NCBI GenBank assembly: GCA_905215065.1
Contig: CAJMOF010000005.1
Location: 62,001 to 126,000 of the forward strand
DNA from: an uncultured bacterium
Lineage (GTDB): Bacteria > Actinomycetota > Coriobacteriia > Coriobacteriales > Coriobacteriaceae
Direction of reading: 5' to 3'
Length of the DNA: 64,000 bases
A program made the position numbers and the translations under genes. Within the stretch, counting starts at the first letter, position 1, and each line of letters opens with the position of its first letter. The notes below the pieces were generated by a model that saw nothing but the letters and a program-made list of their open reading frames with translations, searched no databases and was not told the DNA's origin. Below are positions 45,842 to 54,903 of the stretch, in pieces.

Positions 45842-47104
45842 GTGCAAAATACCAAGCAAAAGTCGGGCACCAAGCAAAAGCTGACCATCGCGGCCATCTT
45901 TGGCGCTATGGGCCCCGGTCTGCTGGCGGCGCTTTCGGGCAATGACGCCGGCGGCATTGCAACGTATTCCAGTGCGGGCGCCAGCTATGGCTACAAGATG
46001 CTCTGGATGCTTCCCGTCATGACTGTGCTGCTCATCGTGACGCAGGAGACCGCGGCGCGCTGCGGCTGCGTCACGGGTAAGGGCCTGGCATCGCTCATTC
46101 GCGAGCGCTTTGGCGTGCGCAAGAGTGTACTTGCTATGGCGGCGCTGCTGATCGCCAACACAGCCGTGACCATCTCGGAGTTCGCGGGTATCGCGAGTGG
46201 CCTTGCTCTGTTTGGCGTGCCGGCGAGCATTTCGGTGCCGCTCGTGGCGCTGCTGGTGTGGATGCTTACCATGTCGGGTAGCTTTCAGCGCATCGAGAAG
46301 ATTTTGCTGCTGGTAAGCTGCGTGTTCGTGACCTACATCGTCGCCGCGTTTATGGCCGGCCCCAACTGGGGCGAGGTCGCGGTCGACTTGGTCGTCCCCA
46401 ATATTCAAAACGACCCCAGCTACGTGTCGCTCGTGGTCGCAACGATCGGTACCACCATCGCACCGTGGATGATCTTTTTGGCTCAGAACAACGTGGTCGA
46501 TAAGAACGCGGGCGAGGACGACATCGTGCTGCAGCGTATTGATACCGTGAGCGGCTCGCTTGCTGCCGATGTCATTGCCGGCTTTATTATCATCACGACC
46601 GGTACGGTGTTGTTCCCGGCGGGTATTCAGATTAGCGATGCCGCCGATGCTGCCCGCGCGCTGGAGCCTATTGCGGGTCAGTGGTCCACGGTACTGTTTG
46701 CCTCGGGCTTGGTCGCGGCGAGCTTCTTGGCCGCCTGCGTGCTGCCGGGCGTTACGTCGAGCGCTATCTGCGAGGCATTTGGCTGGGAGCGCGGTGCCGA
46801 CCGCAGCTGGGACGAGGCCCCGGTCTATCGCGGCATCATTACGGCCATCATCGGTATCTCTGCCGTGCTGGTGCTTATGCCCGGCGTCGATCTGTTCCAG
46901 ATTATGATGACCTCGCAGGTCATCAATGGCGTGCTGCTGCCCGTGGTTCTGGTGTTCCAGGTGGTTATTGCCGCTGACCGTCACATTATGGGCACTAACC
47001 GCAACGGCCGCGTGTGGAATGTGCTCACTTGGGCGACTATCGGTGTGATTACGGTGCTGACGGTCGTCATGTTTGTTCTGCAGGCGATGGGTTACAGCGC
47101 TTAG
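45842..47104 (+). CDS. NRAMP-related magnesium transporter (NRMT type)
   Basis: The 420-residue protein has the SLC11/NRAMP fold with about eleven helices. The ion-site motifs differ from manganese/iron NRAMPs. The TM1 motif DPGN is Asp35-Ala-Gly-Gly38, so the Asn ligand is Gly. The TM6 motif MPH is Ala207-Pro-Trp209, so the metal-selective Met is Ala. These substitutions match those described for NRAMP-related Mg2+ transporters characterised from Eggerthella lenta, which widen the site for hydrated Mg2+. It is encoded directly after a CBS/MgtE-like protein, supporting a role in Mg2+ uptake. GTG 45842 with AGGTGG upstream is preferred over the earlier in-frame codon, which overlaps the upstream gene. 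Confidence 0.85.
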   Translation: MQNTKQKSGTKQKLTIAAIFGAMGPGLLAALSGNDAGGIATYSSAGASYGYKMLWMLPVMTVLLIVTQETAARCGCVTGKGLASLIRERFGVRKSVLAMAALLIANTAVTISEFAGIASGLALFGVPASISVPLVALLVWMLTMSGSFQRIEKILLLVSCVFVTYIVAAFMAGPNWGEVAVDLVVPNIQNDPSYVSLVVATIGTTIAPWMIFLAQNNVVDKNAGEDDIVLQRIDTVSGSLAADVIAGFIIITTGTVLFPAGIQISDAADAARALEPIAGQWSTVLFASGLVAASFLAACVLPGVTSSAICEAFGWERGADRSWDEAPVYRGIITAIIGISAVLVLMPGVDLFQIMMTSQVINGVLLPVVLVFQVVIAADRHIMGTNRNGRVWNVLTWATIGVITVLTVVMFVLQAMGYSA

Positions 47105-47122
47105 CGCCTCTTTTGGACTCAA

Positions 47123-47157
47123 AACAGGCCGCAGCGATGGACTGCGGCCTGTTTTTT
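47123..47157 (+). terminator. Intrinsic terminator of the Mg-transport operon
   Basis: A 12-bp stem (47123-47134 with 47142-47153) is followed by a T run ending at 47157. Confidence 0.92.
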
Positions 47158-47186
47158 GCCCGCTATAGGGCGTTAGTTATATGGCA

Positions 47187-47416
47187 GTGGACAAAAAATG
47201 CCAAATATGAGTACTGTTGCCTTGCCGATAGCATTTACGACCAAGAAAATAATGAACATAGTTAAGAATCTGTTTATTAAAAGCGGGTCTCCAAGTCCTA
47301 AGCCGGCCATTCTGGTCAACTGGAAGGGTCGCGCGCTACCGCATGAGCGCCATTTTGGGTGGTTTTGCCTGCTACTAAAATGGTAACAGTACTCATATTT
47401 GCCACTTTTTGTCCAC
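47187..47416. repeat. MITE-like element, 230 bp with 35-bp terminal inverted repeats
   Basis: Arms at 47187-47221 and 47382-47416 match at 32 of 35 positions (ends GTGGACAAAAA). The interior has no coding sequence I can support. It differs in termini from the elements at 18357, 25317, 25564 and 36532. Downstream to 47591 I see only low-complexity GTGCCGGCA-type repeat remnants. Confidence 0.75.
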
Positions 47417-47591
47417 GACCTCTTGGAGTCGGCTCGAAAAGAGTGATTTTGGGTTGTTTGCTGCGGATGTGGGGCTTGGAAACAACGCTCGGGGTGGCGA
47501 GGCGCCCAGAATTCGGTCGCAAGGAGGGCGTTCCTTGGCTGTGTCAGGAGTGTCCCTGGGTGCCGGCACATAAGGAACGTTCCTAACTGCC

Positions 47592-47625
47592 GGAGGGGGT
47601 GTCTGCCGTGGCGGGCACCCCCTCC
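47592..47625 (-). terminator. Hairpin downstream of the acyltransferase gene
   Basis: A 10-bp stem pairs GGAGGGGGTG (47592-47601) with CACCCCCTCC (47616-47625), 25 bp beyond the stop of the minus-strand gene. There is no clear T tract. Confidence 0.5.
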
Positions 47626-47650
47626 GAATGTGGGAAGTTTGCGCTGCAGG

Positions 47651-49867
47651 TTACTTGTCGGTGCCCAGCTTGTGCGGCTTGAGAGCGAGCGCATTGACGA
47701 GCGCGTCGGTGGCAGACTTGACGGCCGCCGGCTGCGGATCGTTGACGTGATCCTCGGGATGCACGGGCAGGTCCTTCTTGACTGCATCGTGGATCAAGTT
47801 GAGGTACTCAGTCACGCCAGTGGTCGATAGGTGCGTGCCATCGCCATCGAACAGGTCGTTGCGATTGGCACTGTATCCGAACCAGTCGATAACGCGCACG
47901 TTCTTGTAGCGCGTAGCAGCGTTGGTGATGGCCTGGTTGGTAGAGCCAACCCACGGCTGCGGGCTGCGCGTGTTCACAAACACCACAATACGCTTATCTC
48001 CTGCATCGGTCATGATGGCGTCGATCTGGTCGTCGGTTACCAAGCCGTTGGTGCCCAGTGCAAAGACCACGATCTTGCCGGCAAGGTTCTGTTGGAGATA
48101 GCCCTCAAATGTCGCGCGGCCCGCATCAAACTGGCGGCCCTTTTCGGCATCGATATGGCTGTGCGGGAACACGCCGTCAAAGGAATCAACGGCGCGCAGC
48201 GACACGGAGTCACCGATCATCAACAGGTCGTAGGAGCCATCGGGGAAGCCGTCGTTGTCCTTGTCGGTGTCGTCGGCCGCCTGCTGGTCGGTGGGCGCGG
48301 TGTTTTTTGCTTCCTTGTTGAGGACTTCGGCGCCCTCACCGCTCAGTGCGGAGGTCTCCGGCACAAAGACCAGGCCGCCCAGTGCAACGACCAACACGAC
48401 AGCGCAGGCTGCGCAGACAGGGACGTGCGCGCGCACCCAGTTGGTGGGCGTGGTGGTGCCGTTGCGGAACTCGGATACGGTGCGCCCAAAGGTGCCCTTT
48501 CTAAACGGCGTCTCGATAAAGCGATATGAGCATTCGGCTACGGCGACCACCAACAACACCTGCAAAATGTACTGCCACCACGGCGTATCGTTGATGTTGG
48601 CGACCGGGTTCATGAGCAACAGTAGCGGATAGTGCCACAGGTAGATGCTGTACGAGCGCTTGCCAACCCACACGAGCGGCTCGGCGGACAGTGCGCGGGC
48701 AACCATTCCCTGGGGCTGCACGCAGGCCGCGATGACCATGAGCGTGAGGATGGAGCATAACAGCGTGCCGCCGCGATACTGGAACGCGGTGTAGCCGTTG
48801 GTGAGCGCGACCATGGCGGCAAGGCCAACCAGACCCACGACGCCCAACACATCGATGGATGCAGGTGAGGACCAAAAACGCACGAGCGTACTCGGCTGAG
48901 TCGGGACGGTCTCGGCTGCGCCGTCGGTCGTAGCGTCATGCTTGCTTTCGGCGTTCTTGCCGTGCTTGGCGGCGCCAGCCAGGCGATTGAGCCCCAAACG
49001 ATGAGCGAGACGCACCGGTGCCAGGTCGCAATCGGGGATAAAGGCCATCCAGGCGCCCAGCAGCAGCGAGAACACGCGGGTGTCGGTGCCGTAGTACACG
49101 CGGCTGGGGTCGGCGGCGGGGTTATAGAGCACCATCATGGCGATGGCGGAGACAGCAGCCAGGCCCAGAACCATGCGGCGCGTGTTGGGCTTGCTCATGT
49201 GCATGGATACCATAGCGAGCAGCAGCGGGGGCCAAACCAGGTAGAACTGTTCCTCGATGGCGAGCGACCAAAAGTGCGTAAGCGGCGAGGGATCGCCCAG
49301 GGCGTTGAAGTACGAGACGTCCTGCATAATCTGCCACCAGTTGTTAAAGAACAGCAGCGACGGCAGAATGTCGGGACGCATCTTGGTGAGCATCACGTGG
49401 TTAAAGATGGTGCACAGCGCGCAGGTCACGAACACTACCGTTACCACGGCGGGGACCAGGCGACGGATGCGGCGAATCCAGAAGCTCTTAAGGTCGATGC
49501 GACCGGTCTTAGCGACTTCGTTGAGCAGCAAGCGCGTGATCAGATAGCCCGAAAGCACAAAGAAGATCGTGACGCCAAGCAGGCCGCCCTGAGCCCACGT
49601 GAGGTTGAGGTGATAGAGCACCACCGCGACGACGGCAAGCGTGCGCAGGCCGTCAAGGGCAGGGATGTAGCGGGACTTGGGGCGAGCAGGCGTCTGCTCC
49701 GCGGCGGGAGTGTTGGCGCGGCCCGCGTTGTTGGCAGAAGCGCGATGGGGGCTCGCGGTGCGTCGCGGCTCGTTGGCACGGCGCTCGCCCTTCACGCGTT
49801 CGTGCGGCGCCGGCTCGTTGCCCGTGCGGCGTCGACCGCGCGAGCCCGATTGCGAGAATTGTTCCAT
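47651..49867 (-). CDS. Acyltransferase-3 / SGNH fusion, OatA-like O-acetyltransferase
   Basis: The 738-residue protein starts with a basic, disordered region (about 1-65). An acyltransferase-3 membrane domain of about ten helices follows (LDGLRTLAVVAVVLYHL, FFVLSGYLITRLLL, HFWSLAIEEQFYLVWP), then an extracellular linker and an SGNH-hydrolase-type domain (about 545-715). The SGNH blocks are IGDSVS, ALGTNG and DGTHLS, so the catalytic Ser and the Asp/His pair are present. The membrane half passes an acetyl group across the bilayer and the SGNH half transfers it, in OatA to peptidoglycan MurNAc. Lysozyme resistance or acetylation of another glycan is likely. It is divergent from the ribokinase gene, with about 190 bp between. 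Confidence 0.85.
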   Translation of the reverse strand: MEQFSQSGSRGRRRTGNEPAPHERVKGERRANEPRRTASPHRASANNAGRANTPAAEQTPARPKSRYIPALDGLRTLAVVAVVLYHLNLTWAQGGLLGVTIFFVLSGYLITRLLLNEVAKTGRIDLKSFWIRRIRRLVPAVVTVVFVTCALCTIFNHVMLTKMRPDILPSLLFFNNWWQIMQDVSYFNALGDPSPLTHFWSLAIEEQFYLVWPPLLLAMVSMHMSKPNTRRMVLGLAAVSAIAMMVLYNPAADPSRVYYGTDTRVFSLLLGAWMAFIPDCDLAPVRLAHRLGLNRLAGAAKHGKNAESKHDATTDGAAETVPTQPSTLVRFWSSPASIDVLGVVGLVGLAAMVALTNGYTAFQYRGGTLLCSILTLMVIAACVQPQGMVARALSAEPLVWVGKRSYSIYLWHYPLLLLMNPVANINDTPWWQYILQVLLVVAVAECSYRFIETPFRKGTFGRTVSEFRNGTTTPTNWVRAHVPVCAACAVVLVVALGGLVFVPETSALSGEGAEVLNKEAKNTAPTDQQAADDTDKDNDGFPDGSYDLLMIGDSVSLRAVDSFDGVFPHSHIDAEKGRQFDAGRATFEGYLQQNLAGKIVVFALGTNGLVTDDQIDAIMTDAGDKRIVVFVNTRSPQPWVGSTNQAITNAATRYKNVRVIDWFGYSANRNDLFDGDGTHLSTTGVTEYLNLIHDAVKKDLPVHPEDHVNDPQPAAVKSATDALVNALALKPHKLGTDK

Positions 49868-50054
49868 AAAACATCATCCAATGACGAGAATAATCAGCAC
49901 GTATTCATTGTAGCTGCCTACCCCTGTGAATGCTTGCTGCTGGCGCAAGCTCAAGCGCGCGTCCACATCAAAGTGGACTAAAGTTATAGGGGGTGCGAGA
50001 GTGCACAATCGTTGGTCGACGGTGGGCGCAAAGCCTGAAGACGAGGAGGTTTCC

Positions 50055-51050
50055 ATGGCGGATCACAGCATCGTTGCGGTGTTCGGCAGCATGAACATGG
50101 ACCTTTCGGTGGCGTGCGAGCGCATGCCGCGCGCGGGCGAGACCGTCGGTGGCAGCGGTTTTATCACCAACGCCGGCGGTAAGGGAGCCAATCAGGCCGT
50201 TGCCGCTGCGCGCATGGGTGCGCGCACGTGCATGATTGGCGCTGTTGGGCGCGATACCTTTGGCGATGCGCTTGTGACAGGGCTCCAGGATGCCGGCGTG
50301 GGCGTTGAGTTTGTGGCGCGTCGCGATGACGTGGAGACCGGTACCGCGACTATCATTCGCTGTGAGAGCGACAACCGCATCGTGCTGTCGCCGGGCGCCA
50401 ACCATGCGCTTGCGGGCGAGGACGTTGCCCGCGCACTGAGGCGCTTGGTGGCCGACGAGCTCGACGGCGATGCCAGCGAGATTGCCCCGGCTGCTGGCGG
50501 CGTCTTTATCGCCCAGGGCGAATGTGACCTTGCGGCGACGGCCGGGGCGCTTGCTTGCGCTCACGAGCTGGGGTTCTATACGATCTTTAATCCGGCGCCC
50601 GCCTGCGACCTGCCGGCAGGAGCGTGGCCAGCGGTCGACCTGGTCTGCCCCAACGAGACCGAGTGCCAGGTGCTGACGGGCATTCTGCCCACGGATGATG
50701 CGAGTTGCGTCGCCGCGCTCAATGCGCTGCTCGACAAGGGCGCCGGGGCTGCGGTCATCACGTTGGGCGGCGCCGGCTCGGTTACGCTCGGCGATGGCGG
50801 TGAGCCGCTGCGCATGCCGGCGCTTTCGAGCGCGGTGGTCGATACGACGGCCGCGGGCGATACGTTTATCGGCGCGTTGGCGGTGGCTCGTCTGGAGGGC
50901 CTGCCGCTCTTTGAGTGCATGGCGGCGGGTGCTCGCGCCTCGGCGGTGACGGTGTCGCGCCTGGGCGCTCAGCAATCAATTCCCACGCGTACGGAAGTCG
51001 AGCACAAGTTTGGGTCGGACGATTTAGTACAAGGCGGAGAAGCGGAGTAG
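50055..51050 (+). CDS. rbsK: Ribokinase (PfkB family)
   Basis: From ATG 50055 (GAGGAGG 7 nt upstream) the protein is 331 residues. It shows the PfkB signatures GGKGANQAVAAARMG near residue 37 and DTTAAGDTFIGAL near 270, including the catalytic Asp of the GD motif, plus the N-terminal substrate line GSMNMDLSV. It phosphorylates ribose to ribose 5-phosphate using ATP. The direct neighbour, 4 bp away, is a nucleoside hydrolase that would supply ribose, and a LacI-type regulator follows. An in-frame extension to 49926 is rejected for lack of a ribosome site. Another PfkB sugar as substrate is possible. Confidence 0.87.
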   Translation: MADHSIVAVFGSMNMDLSVACERMPRAGETVGGSGFITNAGGKGANQAVAAARMGARTCMIGAVGRDTFGDALVTGLQDAGVGVEFVARRDDVETGTATIIRCESDNRIVLSPGANHALAGEDVARALRRLVADELDGDASEIAPAAGGVFIAQGECDLAATAGALACAHELGFYTIFNPAPACDLPAGAWPAVDLVCPNETECQVLTGILPTDDASCVAALNALLDKGAGAAVITLGGAGSVTLGDGGEPLRMPALSSAVVDTTAAGDTFIGALAVARLEGLPLFECMAAGARASAVTVSRLGAQQSIPTRTEVEHKFGSDDLVQGGEAE

Positions 51051-51054
51051 AACA

Positions 51055-52029
51055 ATGGCAACCAAGAAGCTGATCCTTGATCTGGATATGGGTGTGGACG
51101 ATGCGATGGCGCTCGCCTATGCCATCGCAAGCCCCGAGGTGGAGCTCGTCGGCATCACCACGTGCTTTGGCAACGTGCGCGTCGAGCAGTCGGCGCACAA
51201 CTGCTTGGCGGTGCTCGACCTGTTGGGTCGTCCCGAGGTGCCGGTGTACCTGGGCGCCGATCGTCCCATGAAGGCGACCGAACCCTACACGCCGCCGGCG
51301 TCCACCACGCTTATCCACGGCAAGAACGGTATTGGCGGCGCAAGCGTGCCCGCTTCGCCGTACGAGCCGGTGGGCGCGACGTCGGCCGATGGCAATGCGG
51401 CGGTCGATTACCTGATTGATGCCGCGCGTACCTATGGCCCCGATTTGATCTACGTGGCGACCGGCCCGCTCTCCAATCTGTCGCTCGCCCTGGAGCGTGA
51501 TGCGGCGGCGATGATGTCTATCGGTCGCGTGGTCGTGATGGGCGGTGCGCTTACCGTGCCCGGCAACGTGAGCGCGGGCGCCGAGGCCAACATGGCGGGC
51601 GACCCCGAGGCTGCCGACGCCGTGTTGCGCTCGGGCCGCAAGCTCACCATGGTGGGCTTGGATGTGACGCACCGCGTGGTGCTCACACGTCGCGACGTTG
51701 CCGGCTGGACGGGCTCGGGCACTATGGCTGGCTGCGCGTTTGCGAGCATGGTCGAGCACTATATCGGTTCGTACGAAATGAACGCGCCCTACCTGGGCGG
51801 CTGCGCGCTGCACGATCCGCTGGCGGTTGCCGTGGCGATTGATCCCACGCTCGTGGGTGCGCTCGGCTGCAATCTTCGTGTCGACCTGCTGGGCGAGTAC
51901 CGCGGCCGCACTATCTGTGATGAGCACCGTCTGTCCGATCCGGATAAGAGCGCGCTCGTGGCGCTCACCGTGGACGCCCCACGTTTCCTCGCGGAGTTTA
52001 AGGCACGCATGGCTCGCATCCTTGGCTAA
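51055..52029 (+). CDS. Ribonucleoside hydrolase (IUNH family)
   Basis: The 324-residue protein carries the inosine-uridine hydrolase pattern: Asp-rich calcium site DLDMGVDDAMA (about residues 8-18), the VVMGGAL...VPGNVSAGAEANM block and the C-terminal HDPLAVAVAID with the calcium/catalytic His-Asp pair. It cleaves ribonucleosides to base and ribose, in the cytoplasm. The first motif reads DLDMG rather than the more common DTDPG, a mild divergence. It follows rbsK by 4 bp, giving a two-step salvage route from nucleoside to ribose 5-phosphate. Confidence 0.88.
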   Translation: MATKKLILDLDMGVDDAMALAYAIASPEVELVGITTCFGNVRVEQSAHNCLAVLDLLGRPEVPVYLGADRPMKATEPYTPPASTTLIHGKNGIGGASVPASPYEPVGATSADGNAAVDYLIDAARTYGPDLIYVATGPLSNLSLALERDAAAMMSIGRVVVMGGALTVPGNVSAGAEANMAGDPEAADAVLRSGRKLTMVGLDVTHRVVLTRRDVAGWTGSGTMAGCAFASMVEHYIGSYEMNAPYLGGCALHDPLAVAVAIDPTLVGALGCNLRVDLLGEYRGRTICDEHRLSDPDKSALVALTVDAPRFLAEFKARMARILG

Positions 52030-52103
52030 ACGGTTTCTGTGCCCCGATCCAGATTAGCTACCGAGTAAATACGCCCGTTGGGGGAATAGTCGCGTCGCTT
52101 CGC

Positions 52104-52150
52104 TTGACAACAGGCTAAACTAGCTATTAAACATTTACTATTCTGTTTAG
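52104..52150 (+). promoter_or_regulatory. Promoter with TTGACA box and candidate LacI-family operator
   Basis: TTGACA (52104-52109) is a consensus -35 box. AT-rich -10 candidates lie at 52125-52132. CATTTACTATTCTGTTTAG (52132-52150) overlaps and follows, and contains the half-site CTGTTTA that also occurs, as CTGTTTAC and GTAAACAG, before the sugar-isomerase gene at 53501. This suggests autoregulation of the downstream LacI-type gene. Confidence 0.45.
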
Positions 52151-52232
52151 ATTGAATTTGCGGTCGTTTAGTTGTCGAGTCACGGGGCGGTCAGGCCACG
52201 ATGCTCCGCCACGACCGTTGCTAGGGGGAACA

Positions 52233-53243
52233 ATGGCCAAAGCAAGTGTTCGCGAAATCAGCCGCATCACCGGTTTTTCGCCTGCGACCGTGTCCAACGC
52301 GCTCAACCGCAAGCGCAGCGTGAGCGAGGAGACCGCCAAAGTCATCCTGGAGTGCGCGCAGTCGCTCGGCTATCAGCAGTCGACGCAGCTCGAGAGCATC
52401 CAGTTTGTGCTCGCGCGCAAGACGGGCGCCATCCTGGACGAGAGCACCTTCCATCCCGCGGTTATTGAGGGCGTGGAGCGCCAGGCGCGTCGCCACGGCA
52501 TGAGCACGAGCTTTGTCTCGCTCGACTTTAGCGACCTGGACGCCGTGCGTCCGCAGGTCGAGGGCCTGATCGCCGACCCGTCTGCCGCCATCGTGCTGAT
52601 GGGTACCGAGCTGGGTGAGGAAGATTACGCCCTGTTCGCCAACGCTGCCGCCCACCTGATCGTGCTCGACGGCTGGAGCGACCGCCAGTACTTTGATGCC
52701 GTAGTCATTGCCAATACCGATTCGGTGCTGCGCGCCGTGGACTACCTTATCGAGAAGGGTCACAGGCAAATCGGCTATCTGGCAGGCGATCTTCGTATCC
52801 GCAACTTTAAGGATCGCGAGCGCGGCTATCGACAAGCGCTTGAGGATGCGGGCCTCGAGGCCAATCCGGCATGGCGCGTCACGCTGGGCACCACGCTCGA
52901 GGGCGCCTATCGCGACATGGGCGCGTGGCTCGACAGCGTCTCACGCGACAACCTGCCGACGGCTTTCTTTGCCGAGAACGACGTGCTTGCCGTAGGCGCC
53001 ATGCGCGCGCTGAATGAGCACGGTATACGTGTGCCCGAGGATGTCTCGATCATCGGCTTTGACGACCTATCTCTGGGCGCCTTCTCCAACCCGCCGCTCA
53101 CCACGGTGCATGTTCCCAAACACGAGGTGGGCGAGATCGCGGTGCGCCGTCTGGTGGGCAACATCCGCAATCCCAAGAGCTATACCTGCAAAACGGCTGT
53201 GTCGACCTATTTTGTCGAGCGCCAGAGCGTGCGCGAAATCTAG
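52233..53243 (+). CDS. LacI-family transcriptional regulator
   Basis: From ATG 52233 (AGGGGGA upstream) the protein is 336 residues. It has an N-terminal LacI HTH (VREISRITGFSPATVSNALN, hinge helix near 45-55) and a periplasmic-binding-protein-like effector domain (about 60-330). It sits between the nucleoside/ribose pair and the sugar isomerase operon, both preceded by or close to GTAAACAG-type sequences. It probably represses one or both until a sugar or nucleoside binds. The gap from the upstream gene (about 200 bp) contains its own promoter. A terminator follows at 53308. Confidence 0.9.
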   Translation: MAKASVREISRITGFSPATVSNALNRKRSVSEETAKVILECAQSLGYQQSTQLESIQFVLARKTGAILDESTFHPAVIEGVERQARRHGMSTSFVSLDFSDLDAVRPQVEGLIADPSAAIVLMGTELGEEDYALFANAAAHLIVLDGWSDRQYFDAVVIANTDSVLRAVDYLIEKGHRQIGYLAGDLRIRNFKDRERGYRQALEDAGLEANPAWRVTLGTTLEGAYRDMGAWLDSVSRDNLPTAFFAENDVLAVGAMRALNEHGIRVPEDVSIIGFDDLSLGAFSNPPLTTVHVPKHEVGEIAVRRLVGNIRNPKSYTCKTAVSTYFVERQSVREI

Positions 53244-53307
53244 GCGGAGACGGCATCGCCTGCAGCGTGCCAAAGCTCGCTAGGGCAGTAAACATAGCGC
53301 TATTCAA

Positions 53308-53334
53308 AAGAGGGTCCTTCGGGGCCCTCTTTTT
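53308..53334 (+). terminator. Intrinsic terminator with TTCG tetraloop after the LacI gene
   Basis: A ten-pair stem (AAGAGGGTCC with GGGCCCTCTT, one G-T wobble) closes a stable TTCG loop and is followed by a T run. It separates the regulator from the isomerase operon. Confidence 0.92.
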
Positions 53335-53434
53335 GTTGCCCTTGTATGTTCAGATTGTTTACATACCGTTTAGGCTGATTTCTCTACCGTTTACGAGACT
53401 TTCGCGCTAAACTTTTAAACAAAAGAGTAAAACA

Positions 53435-53479
53435 TTTAGTAAACAGAACAAAACGAAACATGCGTCTGTTTACTGAACA
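53435..53479 (+). promoter_or_regulatory. Paired operator candidates upstream of the isomerase operon
   Basis: TTTAGTAAACAGAAC (53435-53449) and GTCTGTTTACTGAAC (53465-53479) are related in inverted orientation around the common GTAAACAG/CTGTTTAC core, 21-66 bp before the start codon. Further TGTTTAC and CCGTTTA sequences lie at about 53353-53395. A dimeric LacI-type repressor could bind here. Confidence 0.5.
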
Positions 53480-53500
53480 TGTGACTAGGGGAGGACGTAC

Positions 53501-54901
53501 ATGGACAAGATCAAGCTCGGCTTTGTGCCCACGCGCCGCAGTATCTTTAGCGCGCCGGACGCGATCAAGTATCGCGGTCTGACGGCTGATCGCCTGCGCG
53601 AGATCGGCGTCGAGATTGTGGATATCGACGACATCAACGACGAGGGCCTGCTGTTCGACGACAGCCATATCGCGCCTATCGTCGAGAAGTTCCGCGCCGA
53701 GGGCGTCGACGGCATCATGCTCTGCCACGCCAACTTTGGTACCGAGTATGTCTGCGCCCGCCTTGCCCGCGAGCTCGGCTTGCCCGTGCTGCTGTGGGGG
53801 CCGCGCGACGAGCGCCCCGAGCCCGACGGCACCCGTCTGCGTGATAGCCAGTGCGGTCTGTTCGCCACCGGCAAGGTCCTGCGCCGCTTCCAGGTTCCCT
53901 TCACCTACATGACCAACTGCCGTCTGACCGATCCCGAGTTCGAGCGCGGCGTCTGGGACTTTTTGGCCGTGTGCAACGTGGTCAAGACCTTCAAGCACAC
54001 CCGCATCCTGCAGATGGCCACCCGTCCGTTCGATTTCTGGTCGACCATGTGCAACGAGGGCGAGCTGCTCGAGAAGTTCAACATCCAGCTTTCGCCCATC
54101 CCCATGACCGAGCTTGTCCAGGCCGTGCGCGACGCCCAGGCTGACGAGCAGGCCATGGCAGCCATGCTCGCCCACATTGGTGACAGCTTTGAGATCTGCA
54201 TCCCCGAGGACAAGGTTCCTGCGGTCGCAGGACTCGCCATTGCCATGAAGCGCCTGGTCGAGAAGTACGGCTGCAACGCCGGCGCCATCCAGTGCTGGAA
54301 CGCCCTGCAGGACGAGTTGGGCATTATGCCCTGCGCCGCCAACGCAATCCTCAACGAGATGGGCATCCCCATCGTCTGCGAGGCCGACATCCATGGCGCT
54401 ATCACCGCGCTTATGGTCGAGGCCGCCGACCTGGGCCGTCACCGCGGCATGTTCGCCGACTGGACCGTGCGCCATCCCGATAACGAGAACGGCGAGCTGC
54501 TGCAGCACTGCGGCCCCTGGCCCTGCAGCTGTGCGGCCGTCAAGCCCAAGCTCACCTACCCGCTGGCGTTCGATCATCCCGGCGCGCTGACGGCCGAAGC
54601 CAAGCACGGCGACCTCACCCTTGCCCGCTTTGACGGCGACAACGGCGAGTACTCGCTGCTGCTGGGCAACGCCCGCGGCATCGACGGCCCGGCCGGCATG
54701 GGCACCTACCTGTGGGTCGAGGTCGACAACCTCAAGCGCCTCGAGGCCAAGATCGTCGAGGGTCCCTACATCCACCACTGCGTCGCCATTCACGCCAACG
54801 TGGTGCCGGTGCTCTACGAGGCGTGCAAGTACATCGGCATTGTCCCCGACCTGTACGACCCCATCGAAGAAGACGTCAAAGCTTACCTGCGAGGAGAGTA
54901 G
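53501..54901 (+). CDS. L-fucose/arabinose-isomerase-like sugar isomerase
   Basis: The 466-residue protein looks like a member of the L-fucose/L-arabinose isomerase superfamily. It has an N-terminal substrate domain (LGFVPTRRSIFSAPDAIKYR), a middle domain with NCRLTDPEFERGVWDFLAVC, and the metal-site region IVCEADIHGAITAL, whose Glu, Asp and His are likely Mn2+ ligands. YIHHCVAIHANVV stands near the C-terminus. The family interconverts aldoses and ketoses. Its operon partners are a two-piece transketolase and an FGGY kinase, so the ketose product is probably phosphorylated and cleaved. The exact sugar (xylose, fucose, arabinose or a branched pentose) is not readable. The length is shorter than the roughly 590 residues of classic FucI. 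Confidence 0.72.
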   Translation: MDKIKLGFVPTRRSIFSAPDAIKYRGLTADRLREIGVEIVDIDDINDEGLLFDDSHIAPIVEKFRAEGVDGIMLCHANFGTEYVCARLARELGLPVLLWGPRDERPEPDGTRLRDSQCGLFATGKVLRRFQVPFTYMTNCRLTDPEFERGVWDFLAVCNVVKTFKHTRILQMATRPFDFWSTMCNEGELLEKFNIQLSPIPMTELVQAVRDAQADEQAMAAMLAHIGDSFEICIPEDKVPAVAGLAIAMKRLVEKYGCNAGAIQCWNALQDELGIMPCAANAILNEMGIPIVCEADIHGAITALMVEAADLGRHRGMFADWTVRHPDNENGELLQHCGPWPCSCAAVKPKLTYPLAFDHPGALTAEAKHGDLTLARFDGDNGEYSLLLGNARGIDGPAGMGTYLWVEVDNLKRLEAKIVEGPYIHHCVAIHANVVPVLYEACKYIGIVPDLYDPIEEDVKAYLRGE

Positions 54902-54903
54902 AA

